Part shown: positions 35,010-43,563 of the stretch, one piece after another
Position numbering within the stretch: the stretch's first letter is position 1
Layout: the number at the start of each line of letters is the position of its first letter
Origin: Rhizobium sp. WYCCWR10014
GTDB taxonomy: Bacteria; Pseudomonadota; Alphaproteobacteria; Rhizobiales; Rhizobiaceae
DNA length: 64,000 nucleotides
Direction of reading: 5' to 3'
Assembly: GCF_001657485.1 (NCBI RefSeq)
Contig: NZ_LXFU01000048.1
Location: 124,001-188,000, forward strand
The notes under the pieces: generated by a model
Databases searched by the model: none
What the model saw: the letters and a program-made list of their open reading frames with translations, nothing else
Told to the model about the DNA's origin: nothing
Made by a program: the position numbers and the translations under genes

Positions 35010-35876
35010 ATGAAAGACGCGAGCTGGGACGACCTGCAACTTTTCTTTCATGTTGCGACCGGCGGTGGGCTTTCGGCGGCGGCGGCCCGCACCGGGCTCA
35101 GCGCGCCGACGATCGGCCGGCGCATGCTGGCACTCGAACGGGTGACGGGCCGATCGCTGTTCAGCCGCGGCCCCACCGGCTATCTGCTTGCCAAGGACGG
35201 GCAGGAGCTGCTCGATCGCGTCCGGCTGATGCAGGATGCGGCGCGTGCGATCTCCGACTGGCGCGGCGAGGTGCTGACGCTGCCGATCGTCTCGACGGCC
35301 GCCGACAGCTGGACCTCGCGCTTCGTCGCCGACCATCTGGCAAGCGTCTGGACGCCGAAGGACAGTTTCCGCATGTGCTACAAGACCTGCGACACGAGCG
35401 TCGATTTCACCTATCGCGAGGCGCATATCGCCATTCGCCACAGCCGGCCGGAGAGCGGCAACGTCGCGATCCGCCGGTCGGTCAAGGTGGCGCATGCGGC
35501 CTATCAGGCGGCCGGCTATGACGAGAAAAACTGCAACTGGATCTCGCTCGGCACCGATACCGCCATCACGCCGGCGGACAAATGGACGTTCGAACAGCCG
35601 GATTGCTGGATCACCAGTTGGACGAACACGCCGCATATGCTCTTTTACCTCATCCGCGGCGGTGCCGGCCGCGGCGTGCTCCCCTGTTTCATCGGCGATC
35701 AGGAACGCAGGCTCGTCCGCGCCGGACCCGTCATCGACGAACTAACCTACGACATGTGGATCGTTGCGCATGATGACGAGCGGCAGCGGCCGGAAGTCAG
35801 GATCGTCATCGACCGCCTGGCGGCGCTCTTTGCCGATCATGAAGAGCTGTTTGCCGGGCAGAAACCGTCCGCTTGA
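35010..35876 (+). CDS. LysR-family transcriptional regulator
   Basis: A 288-residue LysR-type regulator. The N-terminal winged helix-turn-helix (LSAAAARTGLSAPTIGRRML) is followed by a linker helix and a shortened effector domain (about residues 90-285) with the late GVLPCFIGDQERRLVR segment. The target is unknown. Divergent neighbours are weak, so no target can be inferred from context. Confidence 0.88.
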   Translation: MKDASWDDLQLFFHVATGGGLSAAAARTGLSAPTIGRRMLALERVTGRSLFSRGPTGYLLAKDGQELLDRVRLMQDAARAISDWRGEVLTLPIVSTAADSWTSRFVADHLASVWTPKDSFRMCYKTCDTSVDFTYREAHIAIRHSRPESGNVAIRRSVKVAHAAYQAAGYDEKNCNWISLGTDTAITPADKWTFEQPDCWITSWTNTPHMLFYLIRGGAGRGVLPCFIGDQERRLVRAGPVIDELTYDMWIVAHDDERQRPEVRIVIDRLAALFADHEELFAGQKPSA

Positions 35877-35940
35877 CGCGCCGGCATGAGAAAACGCGGG
35901 CCATTCGACCCGCGTCGCGAATAGGTAGGCTCTTGCCAGC

Positions 35941-36387
35941 TCAGGCGGCGAGATGCCGCTCGATCTCGTCGACCGGCATATTGGTATAGTCTTTCGCCAC
36001 TTCCGCGGTGATCACCGCCTGCGTATCGGCGCGGAGCGCTGGCCGCAGCGCGCCAAGCGCCTTCGGCGGTGCAACGAGGACGATGCGACGGGCCTTCTTT
36101 TCCTGCACCAACGCGTCGAGCTTTTCCGCCACCTGTTTCAAAAATTCGGTTTCGGCCTGATCCTGCCAACTGGTCTCCTCAACAGCGCTGCCGCTCAGTC
36201 CGTCTGCGGCATGGGTTCGGCCAGGCTTATCGGCGCCAATCTCGCGATCCGGCGCGCTCGGCTGCGTCAGGGTTTCCAGCACCTTCAGGTTCACCAGTTG
36301 GGCATCGCCGGCATTCTGCATGATCAGAGCCTTGGCTCCATCGCAGACCACGACCCATGATTCCCAAGGGATTTTTACATCAGTCAT
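35941..36387 (-). CDS. Host-attachment family protein (baeRF family 12-like)
   Basis: A 148-residue soluble protein starting MTDVKIPWESWVVVCDGAKA with ARRIVLVAPPKALGALRPAL and the terminal MPVDEIERHL. This matches proteins annotated as required for attachment to host cells, first reported in Agrobacterium, a divergent branch of the bacterial eRF1-like folds. Its molecular role is unknown. GAGGAG lies 7 bp before the ATG, which excludes the 58-residue upstream extension. Confidence 0.85.
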   Translation of the reverse strand: MTDVKIPWESWVVVCDGAKALIMQNAGDAQLVNLKVLETLTQPSAPDREIGADKPGRTHAADGLSGSAVEETSWQDQAETEFLKQVAEKLDALVQEKKARRIVLVAPPKALGALRPALRADTQAVITAEVAKDYTNMPVDEIERHLAA

Positions 36388-36548
36388 CTTCAACTCCTCG
36401 CTGTCGTCATTCGAAGCGCGCCGTGCTTCATCGATCAAGGCACAACGCTCGGCCATTGAAAGAGTTCGGGAAAATTGCGCCGAAATCGAACGGGCGGCGA
36501 TCCGGCTGGCCCTTGCTGCGTAGAAAGGCGAAGCTCGGGAGATTGACG

Positions 36549-36950
36549 ATGAAGACATCACTGCTCGCCTATGCCGGCACCTTTCTCACCCTTCTCGTCT
36601 GCGACGGGATATGGCTCGGCATCATCGCTGGCAACTTCTACCGCGACCAACTGGGAGCGCTGATGCTGCCCTCGCCCAACCTTGCGGTCGGCGCACTGTT
36701 CTACCTGTTCTTCGCCGCCGCGGTGGTTGTGCTTGCCGTGCTGCCGGCGCTATCGACAGGCTCGATCGCCACCGCGTTTCTCCACGGTGCCATTCTGGGA
36801 CTGGCGGCCTATGGCACTTATGACATCACCAATCTTGCCACGCTTCGCAACTGGCCGCTCGCCATGAGCCTAGTCGACATGGCCTGGGGCACGGCTCTGA
36901 CGGCGCTGACTGCCGCCGGCGGATATCTCGCCGCCAGATTTTTCGGCTGA
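36549..36950 (+). CDS. DUF2177 membrane protein
   Basis: A 133-residue protein with four hydrophobic helices, MKTSLLAYAGTFLTLLVCDG at the start, then GIIAGNFYRDQLG and YGTYDITNLATLRNWP, the DUF2177 signature. Function unknown. GGGAG lies before the ATG at 36549; the longer frame from 36357 is antisense to the attachment gene and is rejected. Confidence 0.88.
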   Translation: MKTSLLAYAGTFLTLLVCDGIWLGIIAGNFYRDQLGALMLPSPNLAVGALFYLFFAAAVVVLAVLPALSTGSIATAFLHGAILGLAAYGTYDITNLATLRNWPLAMSLVDMAWGTALTALTAAGGYLAARFFG

Positions 36951-37170
36951 AACGGGAGCCTGGAGACGAAAGCCTGCGTCCCAATAATGAACATCGGGCG
37001 TCCCGCTTGGGAACAAAGTTTAAACTCGTTAAAATTGTAATTTTATATTTGACGAATGTGCAAAACATTCATGTGACCTTGGTTGGAGCAAGACCCCAGC
37101 TTGAATGAGATCAAGACCAGCTTGCTCGCGATCAAGACCCCAAATGTGCCCTGTCTGACGGAGAATGTGA

Positions 37171-37572
37171 ATGACTATGCTCCGCGCTACACACCTTGCC
37201 ACGGTCAAGTCCGCTGTCTACGACCTGCGCTGGGAAGAGTTCAGCGTCAAACGGCCAGCCCGCATCGTCGCCGTCCGGCCGTGCCTCACAGGCGTCTCGA
37301 TGCGAAGTGCCGAGATCATCGATATCTCCCAGGGCGGCGCCACCTTCATCGTCTCGACCACGGCCGGCCTGCCGAAGCATTATTATCTCAACATTCTTGG
37401 CCTCGCCTATCGGATCGGCTGCGCCGAGGTCTATCGCCATAAGGAACGCATCGGGGTGCGGTTCATCAACATCATGGACCCCGAGGTTCTGCGCCGCGTC
37501 GTCCGTACCGATTTCCTCGTCGGCAACATGGAAGCAATTGCCGCCCGGCGTGCGCCGATCTTCCGCGCCTGA
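37171..37572 (+). CDS. PilZ domain protein (copy 2)
   Basis: A 133-residue PilZ protein. Expected elements are KRPARIVAVRP, with an Arg before the barrel, and IIDISQGGATF, the D/NxSxxG motif, so c-di-GMP binding is plausible. Its C-terminal half is related to copy 1 at 34384. GGAGAATGTGA precedes the ATG. The region upstream (about 36960-37100) is AT-rich and contains an inverted repeat GAATG/CATTC at 37054-37070. Confidence 0.82.
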   Translation: MTMLRATHLATVKSAVYDLRWEEFSVKRPARIVAVRPCLTGVSMRSAEIIDISQGGATFIVSTTAGLPKHYYLNILGLAYRIGCAEVYRHKERIGVRFINIMDPEVLRRVVRTDFLVGNMEAIAARRAPIFRA

Positions 37573-37669
37573 ACAGGCCGAGTCGTTGCGCAAATAATCT
37601 TGCTTGCGTTGGCCGTGCCCGGGCCTATTGTTTCGCCAATTGTCATTATGTCCGGGAAATTGCCGTCGC

Positions 37670-38785
37670 ATGTCCGCCTTTTCGCGCTTCACACCTCTTG
37701 CCAGCGCCCTGCCCTCCACAGTTCCCTTCGTCGGCCCCGAGGCGATCGAGCGCCAGCGTGGACTTGCCGTTTCGGCGCGCATCGGCGCCAATGAGAATGG
37801 CTTCGGCCCCGCCGCTTCCGTGTTTGCAGCGATGCGCGAGGAAGCCGGCAATATCTGGAAATACAATGATCCGGAGAATTTCGCGCTCCGGGAAGCGCTG
37901 GCCGCCCATCTGGGCGTCTCGTCCGCCAATATCGCCATCGGCAGCGGCATCGACGAATTGCTCGGCCAGATCGTCCGGCTGGTGATCGGGCCGGGCGCGC
38001 CCGTCGTCACCTCGCTCGGCGCCTATCCGACCTTCAATTTCCATGTCGCCGGTTTCGGCGGCCGGCTGGTGACCGTTCCCTACGCAAACGACCGCGAGGA
38101 TCTCGGCGGCCTGCTCGATGCCGTCAAGCGCGAGAATGCGCCGCTCGTTTATTTCGCCAATCCTGACAATCCGATGGGAAGCTGGTGGGATGCCGACAGC
38201 ATCGTCGCTTTCGCTCGGGCGCTGCCCGAGACGACACTGATGGTGCTCGACGAGGCCTATAGCGAAACGGGACCAGCAGGTTCGCTGCCGTCGATCTCCT
38301 CGCTCATCGAGTTGCCGAACGTCGTTCGCACCCGCACCTTCTCCAAGGCCTACGGACTTGCCGGCTCACGCACCGGCTACGTGATCTCCACAGCAGGCAC
38401 GGCACAGGCCTTCGACAAGATCCGCAATCATTTCGGTATGAACCGGCTGGCAACGGCCGCAGCGCTCGCGGCGCTGAAGGACCAGACCTATCTTGTCGAG
38501 GTGGTCGGGAAAATCCATGCGGCGCGGGAGCGGATCGCCGGCATCGCCCGGGCGAACGGTCTTGAGCCACTGCCCTCTGCGACGAATTTCGTGGCGATCG
38601 ACACTGGGCGCGACGGCGCTTATGCGAGGGCGATAGTCGACGGGCTGATGGAACACGGCGTTTTCATCCGCATGCCTGGCGTGGCGCCCCTCAACCGCTG
38701 CATCCGCATCAGCGTCGGGCCGGAGGCGGATATGGCGCTGCTCGAAGAGACGCTACCGCAGGTGCTGAAACAGATCAGCCGATAA
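37670..38785 (+). CDS. PLP-dependent aminotransferase (HisC-like)
   Basis: A 371-residue class I/II aminotransferase. Key elements: ANENGFGP, the cofactor-binding YFANPDNPMGSW with its Asn, LDEAYSE, the Schiff-base Lys in RTFSKAYGLAGSRTGY and the terminal RISVGPEADM. It resembles histidinol-phosphate aminotransferase paralogues; whether it makes histidine, aromatic amino acids or acts elsewhere is undecided. Start 37670 (MSAFSRF) chosen because upstream residues lack family likeness. A strong hairpin follows. Confidence 0.87.
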   Translation: MSAFSRFTPLASALPSTVPFVGPEAIERQRGLAVSARIGANENGFGPAASVFAAMREEAGNIWKYNDPENFALREALAAHLGVSSANIAIGSGIDELLGQIVRLVIGPGAPVVTSLGAYPTFNFHVAGFGGRLVTVPYANDREDLGGLLDAVKRENAPLVYFANPDNPMGSWWDADSIVAFARALPETTLMVLDEAYSETGPAGSLPSISSLIELPNVVRTRTFSKAYGLAGSRTGYVISTAGTAQAFDKIRNHFGMNRLATAAALAALKDQTYLVEVVGKIHAARERIAGIARANGLEPLPSATNFVAIDTGRDGAYARAIVDGLMEHGVFIRMPGVAPLNRCIRISVGPEADMALLEETLPQVLKQISR

Positions 38786-38791
38786 TGCGAA

Positions 38792-38825
38792 GAACCGCGG
38801 CCGGTGGAGGATCCGGTCGCGGTTC
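38792..38825 (+). terminator. Terminator after the HisC-like gene
   Basis: A 13-bp stem (GAACCGCGGCCGG pairing with CCGGTCGCGGTTC, one G-U) with an 8-nt loop, just after the aminotransferase stop, followed by CGTTCTC. The T-run is weak. Confidence 0.65.
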
Positions 38826-38906
38826 CGTTCTCCCGGCGTCGGCCCCATCCAAGTGGCCCGCCAGCTCCCTCTTTTTGAGGTTGTTATTGCTGCTCTTGTC
38901 GATTCC

Positions 38907-39176
38907 TTAGTGAACCGTCATCCACTCGCGGGCGGCGCGCAGCGCCGCTGCGAGCTGCATCTTGTCCATGGCGGCGGCCACGTCGGCACGAAGCTCGGCG
39001 GCGCGATCGTTGCCCTTGATTGCGGCGATGTTCAGCCATTTGTGGGCTGAGACGAGATCGACTTCGCAGCCGCGGCCGGTCGCATACATCAGACCCATTT
39101 CGCAGAAGACATCGGCGCAGTTGTTGTCGCCACCCATGGTGGCCGTTTCAGCATTGTGCATTTCAAAGCGTGCCAT
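38907..39176 (-). CDS. Sel1-repeat protein
   Basis: An 89-residue helical protein with one clear Sel1-like repeat: CEMGLMYATGRGCEVDLVSA followed by HKWLNIAAIKGN. Small single-repeat proteins of this type are common in rhizobia and of unknown function; the repeats usually mediate protein contacts. CAGGGATAAAACCG precedes the ATG. No signal peptide. Confidence 0.8.
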   Translation of the reverse strand: MARFEMHNAETATMGGDNNCADVFCEMGLMYATGRGCEVDLVSAHKWLNIAAIKGNDRAAELRADVAAAMDKMQLAAALRAAREWMTVH

Positions 39177-39619
39177 CGGTTTTATCCCTGTTAGCCTGTT
39201 TATGACTGACCCTGTTTTACCTCTAGGCCTTGCCGTCTGTTGCGGCTTACGGCCCTTTCGGTCCGGCGGGTTTGCCCCGCTCGTTTGATGGGTTCACTAT
39301 GCCAAACGGCTTTCAAAAAACGCCTAAAATGCATGATTAATTTGAGACAAACAAAGTGCAAACACTTGGTAAAATTGGATTTTCGTTAAACATCGGACTC
39401 CCTGTGAATTAAGGATTTTCGAGCGGATTTTACGAAAGATTCAGATTTGAAAATAAAGGGATTGTTCATCATGAAATCAGCAGGCGATCTCTTTGGAAGC
39501 TGGACGAACGGCTTTTTCTCGCGTTTTTCAGCTGGCCAGCATCATAGCGATTGACCCTGTTTACCTTTACGTTTGCGTCAGTTATTTTCGCCGCGATCAA
39601 GGACATCATGGAGGAAAAG
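39177..39619. other. Intergenic region of 443 bp
   Basis: Largely AT-rich between 39300 and 39470. One 27-codon frame at 39471-39554 (MKSAGDLFGSWTNGFFSRFS) has only a weak AAAGGGA element and no recognised relatives, so it is not called as a gene. The promoter of the DUF2147 gene must lie here. Confidence 0.45.
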
Positions 39620-39958
39620 ATGATCCGCAGCTTCGTTCTCGCCGGCGCCATAACAGTCATCGCGGGTATCGCGTATGCCGAAGAGCCGATCGTCGGCAAC
39701 TGGAAGACGGCCGCCGGTGATACGGCGGTGATCGCATCCTGCGGCGGCAGTTACTGCGTGACGCTGAAGACCGGTAAATATGCCGGCCGGAAGATCGGCA
39801 CGCTTGCGGGAACCGGCGGCAGCTATGCCGGCGAGATCACCGACCCGGCCGCCGAGAAGACCTATAGCGGCTCGGGCAAGATTTCCGGCAATTCGCTGAG
39901 GATGCAGGGCTGCGTGATGAAGATCCTCTGCAAGTCGCAGACCTGGACGCGGCTCTGA
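39620..39958 (+). CDS. DUF2147 exported protein
   Basis: A 112-residue secreted protein. The start at 39620 has GGAGG just upstream and yields a signal peptide MIRSFVLAGAITVIAGIAYA. The mature part begins EEPIVGNWKTAAGD and ends SLRMQGCVMKILCKSQTWTR, with the two Cys pairs typical of short DUF2147 proteins; these form lipocalin-like barrels of unknown function in the periplasm. Confidence 0.85.
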   Translation: MIRSFVLAGAITVIAGIAYAEEPIVGNWKTAAGDTAVIASCGGSYCVTLKTGKYAGRKIGTLAGTGGSYAGEITDPAAEKTYSGSGKISGNSLRMQGCVMKILCKSQTWTRL

Positions 39959-40230
39959 AGCCATAAGGCGCCCGCGCAAGGATCATCCCAAACCGAGAAG
40001 CATGCCAACGCGACGGCATGCTTCGAAGCCCTTTGCGGCCTTCTCTGTCAAGCCGTCCGGCGAAGCCGAACAGTCGAACTGGGCCCGGCGCCTCCCTACA
40101 AATCCCCTCCGCAACCTGGCCGAGCCTGCCCAGCAAGCTGAACGGCTGATGAACCGGCATCTCAGCACTCGTTCAGCCATCGCATGGCAAAACTCTTGTC
40201 ACGATAGAGTTGCATATCGGGGATAAGGGG

Positions 40231-40410
40231 ATGAACATCTATATTCTGGCAAGACGCTTTAGCATCATCACGCTGTTTGCGGCGATCTTCGCGATCACCT
40301 TTTCGGCAGTCGTGGTGCACGAAGGCGGCGGCGGGGCGCAGTCGCATTTCGGGGCGAGCTATACCTGCCTGGAGAGAAACGGCACCTTCTGCGCGCCCAC
40401 GGTGCGGTGA
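40231..40410 (+). CDS. Small hypothetical membrane or exported protein
   Basis: A 59-residue protein with one hydrophobic N-terminal segment (SIITLFAAIFAITFSAVVV) followed by a Gly-rich HEGGGGAQ stretch and two Cys (YTCLERNGTFC). It may be an uncleaved anchor or a signal peptide. A terminator-like hairpin follows the stop directly, which supports it as a real transcription unit. Family not recognised. Confidence 0.55.
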   Translation: MNIYILARRFSIITLFAAIFAITFSAVVVHEGGGGAQSHFGASYTCLERNGTFCAPTVR

Positions 40411-40412
40411 CT

Positions 40413-40436
40413 AAAGCGCATCGTGCGATGCGCTTT
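40413..40436. terminator. Terminator-like palindrome
   Basis: AAAGCGCATCG/CGATGCGCTTT with a 2-nt centre, directly after the 59-residue protein gene and before AMP nucleosidase; A and T ends allow function on either strand. Confidence 0.7.
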
Positions 40437-40571
40437 AAGTCTTTGATTATGCATGTCGGTGTCTCAAAACCGCTGGGTACGTTGGGCGACAGGCATTCGC
40501 ACCAGACGCGGAATAGGATAAAAAATCGGAATCCGCCGGCGCGCGTCGTTTGCTTGTCAAGAACAACTCTC

Positions 40572-40577
40572 TATAAT
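40572..40577 (+). promoter_or_regulatory. Candidate -10 element of a leaderless amn transcript
   Basis: TATAAT lies only 5 bp before the amn ATG and no Shine-Dalgarno is visible. Transcription starting about 7 bp past the -10 would begin at the ATG. No good -35 was found. Confidence 0.35.
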
Positions 40578-40582
40578 GTGTC

Positions 40583-42085
40583 ATGAACAAACGAATCCCC
40601 CCTTTGTTGCCCCTCGACATTTCCTCTCCACCGCCTTTCCAGCCTGAGAGTTTCGATGATCCCGCCAAGGCGGTCGAGGCGCTGACGGCGCTTTACGAGC
40701 GCAATACGGCGTTCCTCATCCAGAGCTTCGCCGAACTCGCACAGGGCGCGCCGATCTCCTCGCGCTACCGCGCTTTTTATCCGCAGGTCAGCATCGAGAC
40801 GACAAGCTTCGGCCATGTCGATTCGCGGCTTTCCTATGGTCATGTCACGGCACCCGGCATCTACACGACGACCGTCACCCGGCCGAAGCTCTTCAAGCAT
40901 TACCTGAAAGAGCAGCTGGCGCTCTTGATGAAGAGCCACAATGTTCCTGTCATCGTCTCGGAATCGACGACGCCGATCCCCTTGCACTTCGCCTTCGGCG
41001 AGGGTGCGCATGTGGAAGCATCGACCAACGCCTTCATCGACGTTCCGATGCGCGATATCTTCGACACACCCGACCTGAACACCACCGACGACGAGATTGC
41101 CAACGGCGAATATATCCCGCCGCCGGGAGAGCCCTCGCCGCTTGCGCCATTTACCGCGCAACGCATCGACTACTCGCTCGCCCGACTGTCGCATTATACG
41201 GCGACGCATGCCGAGCATTTCCAGAATTTCGTGCTGTTTACGAATTACCAGTTCTATATCGACGAATTCTGCAGCTGGGCGCGCAAGCTGATGGCGGAGG
41301 ACGGCGACGGCTATACTGCCTTCGTCGAGCCCGGCAATGTCGTTACCCTGCCCGGTTCGAACGCGCCGGAAACGGATTCCGCCCTCACCCGCCTGCCACA
41401 GATGCCGGCCTACCATCTGAAGAAGAAGGGCCATGCCGGGATCACCATGATCAATATCGGCGTCGGCCCCTCCAACGCCAAGACGATCACCGACCACGTC
41501 GCCGTGCTGCGGCCGCATGCCTGGCTGATGCTCGGCCATTGCGCCGGGCTACGCAACAGCCAGCGGCTCGGCGACTATGTTCTCGCCCATGCCTATATGC
41601 GCGAGGACCATGTTCTCGACGACGACCTGCCGGTCTGGGTGCCGATCCCGGCGCTGGCCGAAGTGCAGGTGGCGCTCGAAGCCGCCGTTGCCGAAATAAC
41701 CGGCTATGAGGGTTTCGAGCTGAAGCGCATCATGCGCACCGGTACCGTCGGCACGATCGACAACCGCAACTGGGAACTGCGCGACCAGCGCGGGCCGGTG
41801 AAGCGGCTCTCCCAGGCGCGCGCAATCGCGCTCGACATGGAGTCGGCAACGATCGCCGCCAACGGCTTCCGCTTCCGCGTGCCCTATGGCACGCTGCTCT
41901 GCGTCTCCGACAAGCCGCTGCACGGCGAATTGAAACTGCCGGGCATGGCAACGGCCTTCTACCGTACGCAGGTCAACCAGCACCTGCAGATCGGCATCCG
42001 CGCCGTCCAGAAGCTTGCCGCCATGCCGAAGGAAGCACTGCATTCACGCAAGCTGCGCAGCTTCTTCGAAACGGCCTTCCAATAG
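40583..42085 (+). CDS. amn: AMP nucleosidase
   Basis: Amn, 500 residues, hydrolyses AMP to adenine and ribose 5-phosphate and so regulates adenylate pools. The N-terminal regulatory domain (about 1-180) is followed by the phosphorylase-like catalytic domain: ITMINIGVGPSNAKT, LMLGHCAGLRNSQ, IALDMESATIAANG and LLCVSDKPLHGELK. Length matches the E. coli enzyme (484). Its start may be leaderless. The next gene downstream is convergent. Confidence 0.94.
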   Translation: MNKRIPPLLPLDISSPPPFQPESFDDPAKAVEALTALYERNTAFLIQSFAELAQGAPISSRYRAFYPQVSIETTSFGHVDSRLSYGHVTAPGIYTTTVTRPKLFKHYLKEQLALLMKSHNVPVIVSESTTPIPLHFAFGEGAHVEASTNAFIDVPMRDIFDTPDLNTTDDEIANGEYIPPPGEPSPLAPFTAQRIDYSLARLSHYTATHAEHFQNFVLFTNYQFYIDEFCSWARKLMAEDGDGYTAFVEPGNVVTLPGSNAPETDSALTRLPQMPAYHLKKKGHAGITMINIGVGPSNAKTITDHVAVLRPHAWLMLGHCAGLRNSQRLGDYVLAHAYMREDHVLDDDLPVWVPIPALAEVQVALEAAVAEITGYEGFELKRIMRTGTVGTIDNRNWELRDQRGPVKRLSQARAIALDMESATIAANGFRFRVPYGTLLCVSDKPLHGELKLPGMATAFYRTQVNQHLQIGIRAVQKLAAMPKEALHSRKLRSFFETAFQ

Positions 42086-42094
42086 GCCGGTTCC

Positions 42095-42310
42095 TCACCT
42101 GCCGGTCACGACAGGTGCTGACTGCTGCACAAGCATCTGCGGCCTGCCGGCGGCAACATTCAGCCCCGCGATCAACAGGGTGAAGGCGACGAAGACGAAA
42201 GCGACGCGCAGGAGAATCTTCAGCCCATCGCTTTCGACGAACTCCAGCTCACGCTTTTCATGGCGGCGCGCCCATATCTGGCTTGCCACAGCGATTTCAA
42301 AAATACTCAT
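42095..42310 (-). CDS. Small hypothetical membrane protein
   Basis: A 71-residue protein with a cytoplasmic helix MSIFEIAVASQIWARRHEKR and one membrane span (ILLRVAFVFVAFTLLIAGL). GAGGAG lies 6 bp before the ATG, which sets the start well inside a longer open frame. The 3' end is 9 bp from amn, convergent. No family recognised; the layout suggests a small regulatory or accessory membrane peptide. Confidence 0.65.
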   Translation of the reverse strand: MSIFEIAVASQIWARRHEKRELEFVESDGLKILLRVAFVFVAFTLLIAGLNVAAGRPQMLVQQSAPVVTGR

Positions 42311-42465
42311 TGCTAATCTCCTCGACAGCTTTCGACGAAGCTTTGTCGAGCGCTGCCTCGCGATTTCGACACGGGCGGGCACAAAAGATTTTTCCCGCCG
42401 CTGTCGAAATGCGCGAAGATCGTTCGTCCAAGGGTATTGGAACACGGCAAGGAAGGCTGTCTGCG

Positions 42466-42822
42466 ATGAAATATCTCTGTCAGGTCTGGTTCGACGGCGC
42501 GACGCTCGACTCCATGACGCAAGAGGAGAAGGCCGAGCTCGACACAAATTCCCTCGACTACGACAAGGACCTCGTCGACAGCGGCCATATGATCGTCGCC
42601 CAGGCGTTGCAACCGCCGAAATCGGCAGTGACTGTCCGAGTCCGCAATGGCGAGATGGCGGTGACCGACGGTCCCTTCGCCGAGACGAAGGAGGCGCTCG
42701 GCGGTTTCATCCTGATCGAGGCAAAGGATCTCAACGAAGCGATCCGTATTGCATCAGGCATCCCGCTCGCCAAACTCGGCGCGATCGAGGTTCGGCCGAT
42801 CCACGAATTCGGAACTAAATGA
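42466..42822 (+). CDS. DGPF (YCII-related) protein 1
   Basis: A 118-residue protein of the YCII/DGPF family. It opens MKYLCQVWFDGATL and carries the diagnostic VTDGPFAETKEALGGF, followed by the ferredoxin-like strand AIEVRPIHEF. First of three tandem paralogues leading into an ECF sigma factor. DGPF proteins are the conserved genomic companions of ECF42 sigma factors; their biochemical role is not settled. Confidence 0.88.
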   Translation: MKYLCQVWFDGATLDSMTQEEKAELDTNSLDYDKDLVDSGHMIVAQALQPPKSAVTVRVRNGEMAVTDGPFAETKEALGGFILIEAKDLNEAIRIASGIPLAKLGAIEVRPIHEFGTK

Positions 42823-42832
42823 GGAGAGACCA

Positions 42833-43192
42833 ATGAAATTTCTATGCCAGATCTGGTTCGACACGGAAAAAAGCAAGCTGGTCCCTCAGACCGAATGGGA
42901 TGCGCTCACACAGGAGTGCATCACCAGCGACAATCGCTGGCGCGAGAGCGGTCATCTGCTGGTGGCGCTCGCCTTGCATGAACCGTCAACGGCGATCACG
43001 GTCCGCCTGCGCAATGGTGAAGCCTTTTCGACCGATGGCCCATTTGCCGAAATCAAAGAGCACCTCGGCGGTTTTTTGCTGATCGAAGCCGAGAATATCG
43101 AGGAGGCGAAGACGATCGTGTCGAGTTTTCCGATCCTCAAATATTGCTCGATCGAAGTGCGCCCGACTTACTCCATCCAGGATGGGAAATAG
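42833..43192 (+). CDS. DGPF (YCII-related) protein 2
   Basis: A 119-residue paralogue of the preceding gene, start fixed by GAGGAG before the ATG, 10 bp after gene 1. The signature reads FSTDGPFAEIKEHLGGF and the C-terminus SIEVRPTYSI. It is the closest relative of DGPF protein 1 (KFLCQIWFD against KYLCQVWFD), suggesting a local duplication. Confidence 0.88.
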   Translation: MKFLCQIWFDTEKSKLVPQTEWDALTQECITSDNRWRESGHLLVALALHEPSTAITVRLRNGEAFSTDGPFAEIKEHLGGFLLIEAENIEEAKTIVSSFPILKYCSIEVRPTYSIQDGK

Positions 43193-43194
43193 CC

Positions 43195-43554
43195 ATGCGC
43201 TATATCTGCCTGATTTATAACAGCGCCGACACGGACGGGACGCTGACGCCTGATGAAACCGATGAACTCGTCAAAGCGCATTTCGCCTTCGATGAGGAGC
43301 TGCGCCGCGACGGCATCATGATCCATGCCGATGCGCTTGAGATACCCGATAAGGCGACCGTGCTGCGGGTTCGAGACAATAGGCTGTCTGCCACCGACGG
43401 CCCCTATGTCGAGACGAAGGAGCATCTGGCCGGCTTCTACGTCATCGAGGCGCCGGATGTGGTGAAAGCCAGGGAAATTGCCGGGCGGATCCCGTCGGCG
43501 CGTTTCGGCGCGGTAGAACTGAGGCCCGTGCGGATGCTGACCCTGCCGGATTGA
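43195..43554 (+). CDS. DGPF (YCII-related) protein 3
   Basis: A 119-residue, more divergent family member with DGPY in place of DGPF (SATDGPYVETKEHLAGFYV) and an acidic N-terminal insert (SADTDGTLTPDETDELVK). It starts 2 bp after the previous stop and ends 9 bp before the sigma factor, so all four genes are almost certainly one transcript. Confidence 0.87.
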   Translation: MRYICLIYNSADTDGTLTPDETDELVKAHFAFDEELRRDGIMIHADALEIPDKATVLRVRDNRLSATDGPYVETKEHLAGFYVIEAPDVVKAREIAGRIPSARFGAVELRPVRMLTLPD

Positions 43555-43563
43555 GGTGCCCCA

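Noticed and set aside
39471..39554. 27-codon frame upstream of the DUF2147 gene
   Set aside because: Only a weak ribosome site and no relatives; not enough to call a gene.
42095..42120. CACCTG/CAGGTG inverted repeat after amn as a terminator
   Set aside because: It lies in the coding end of the 71-residue protein gene and lacks a T-run.
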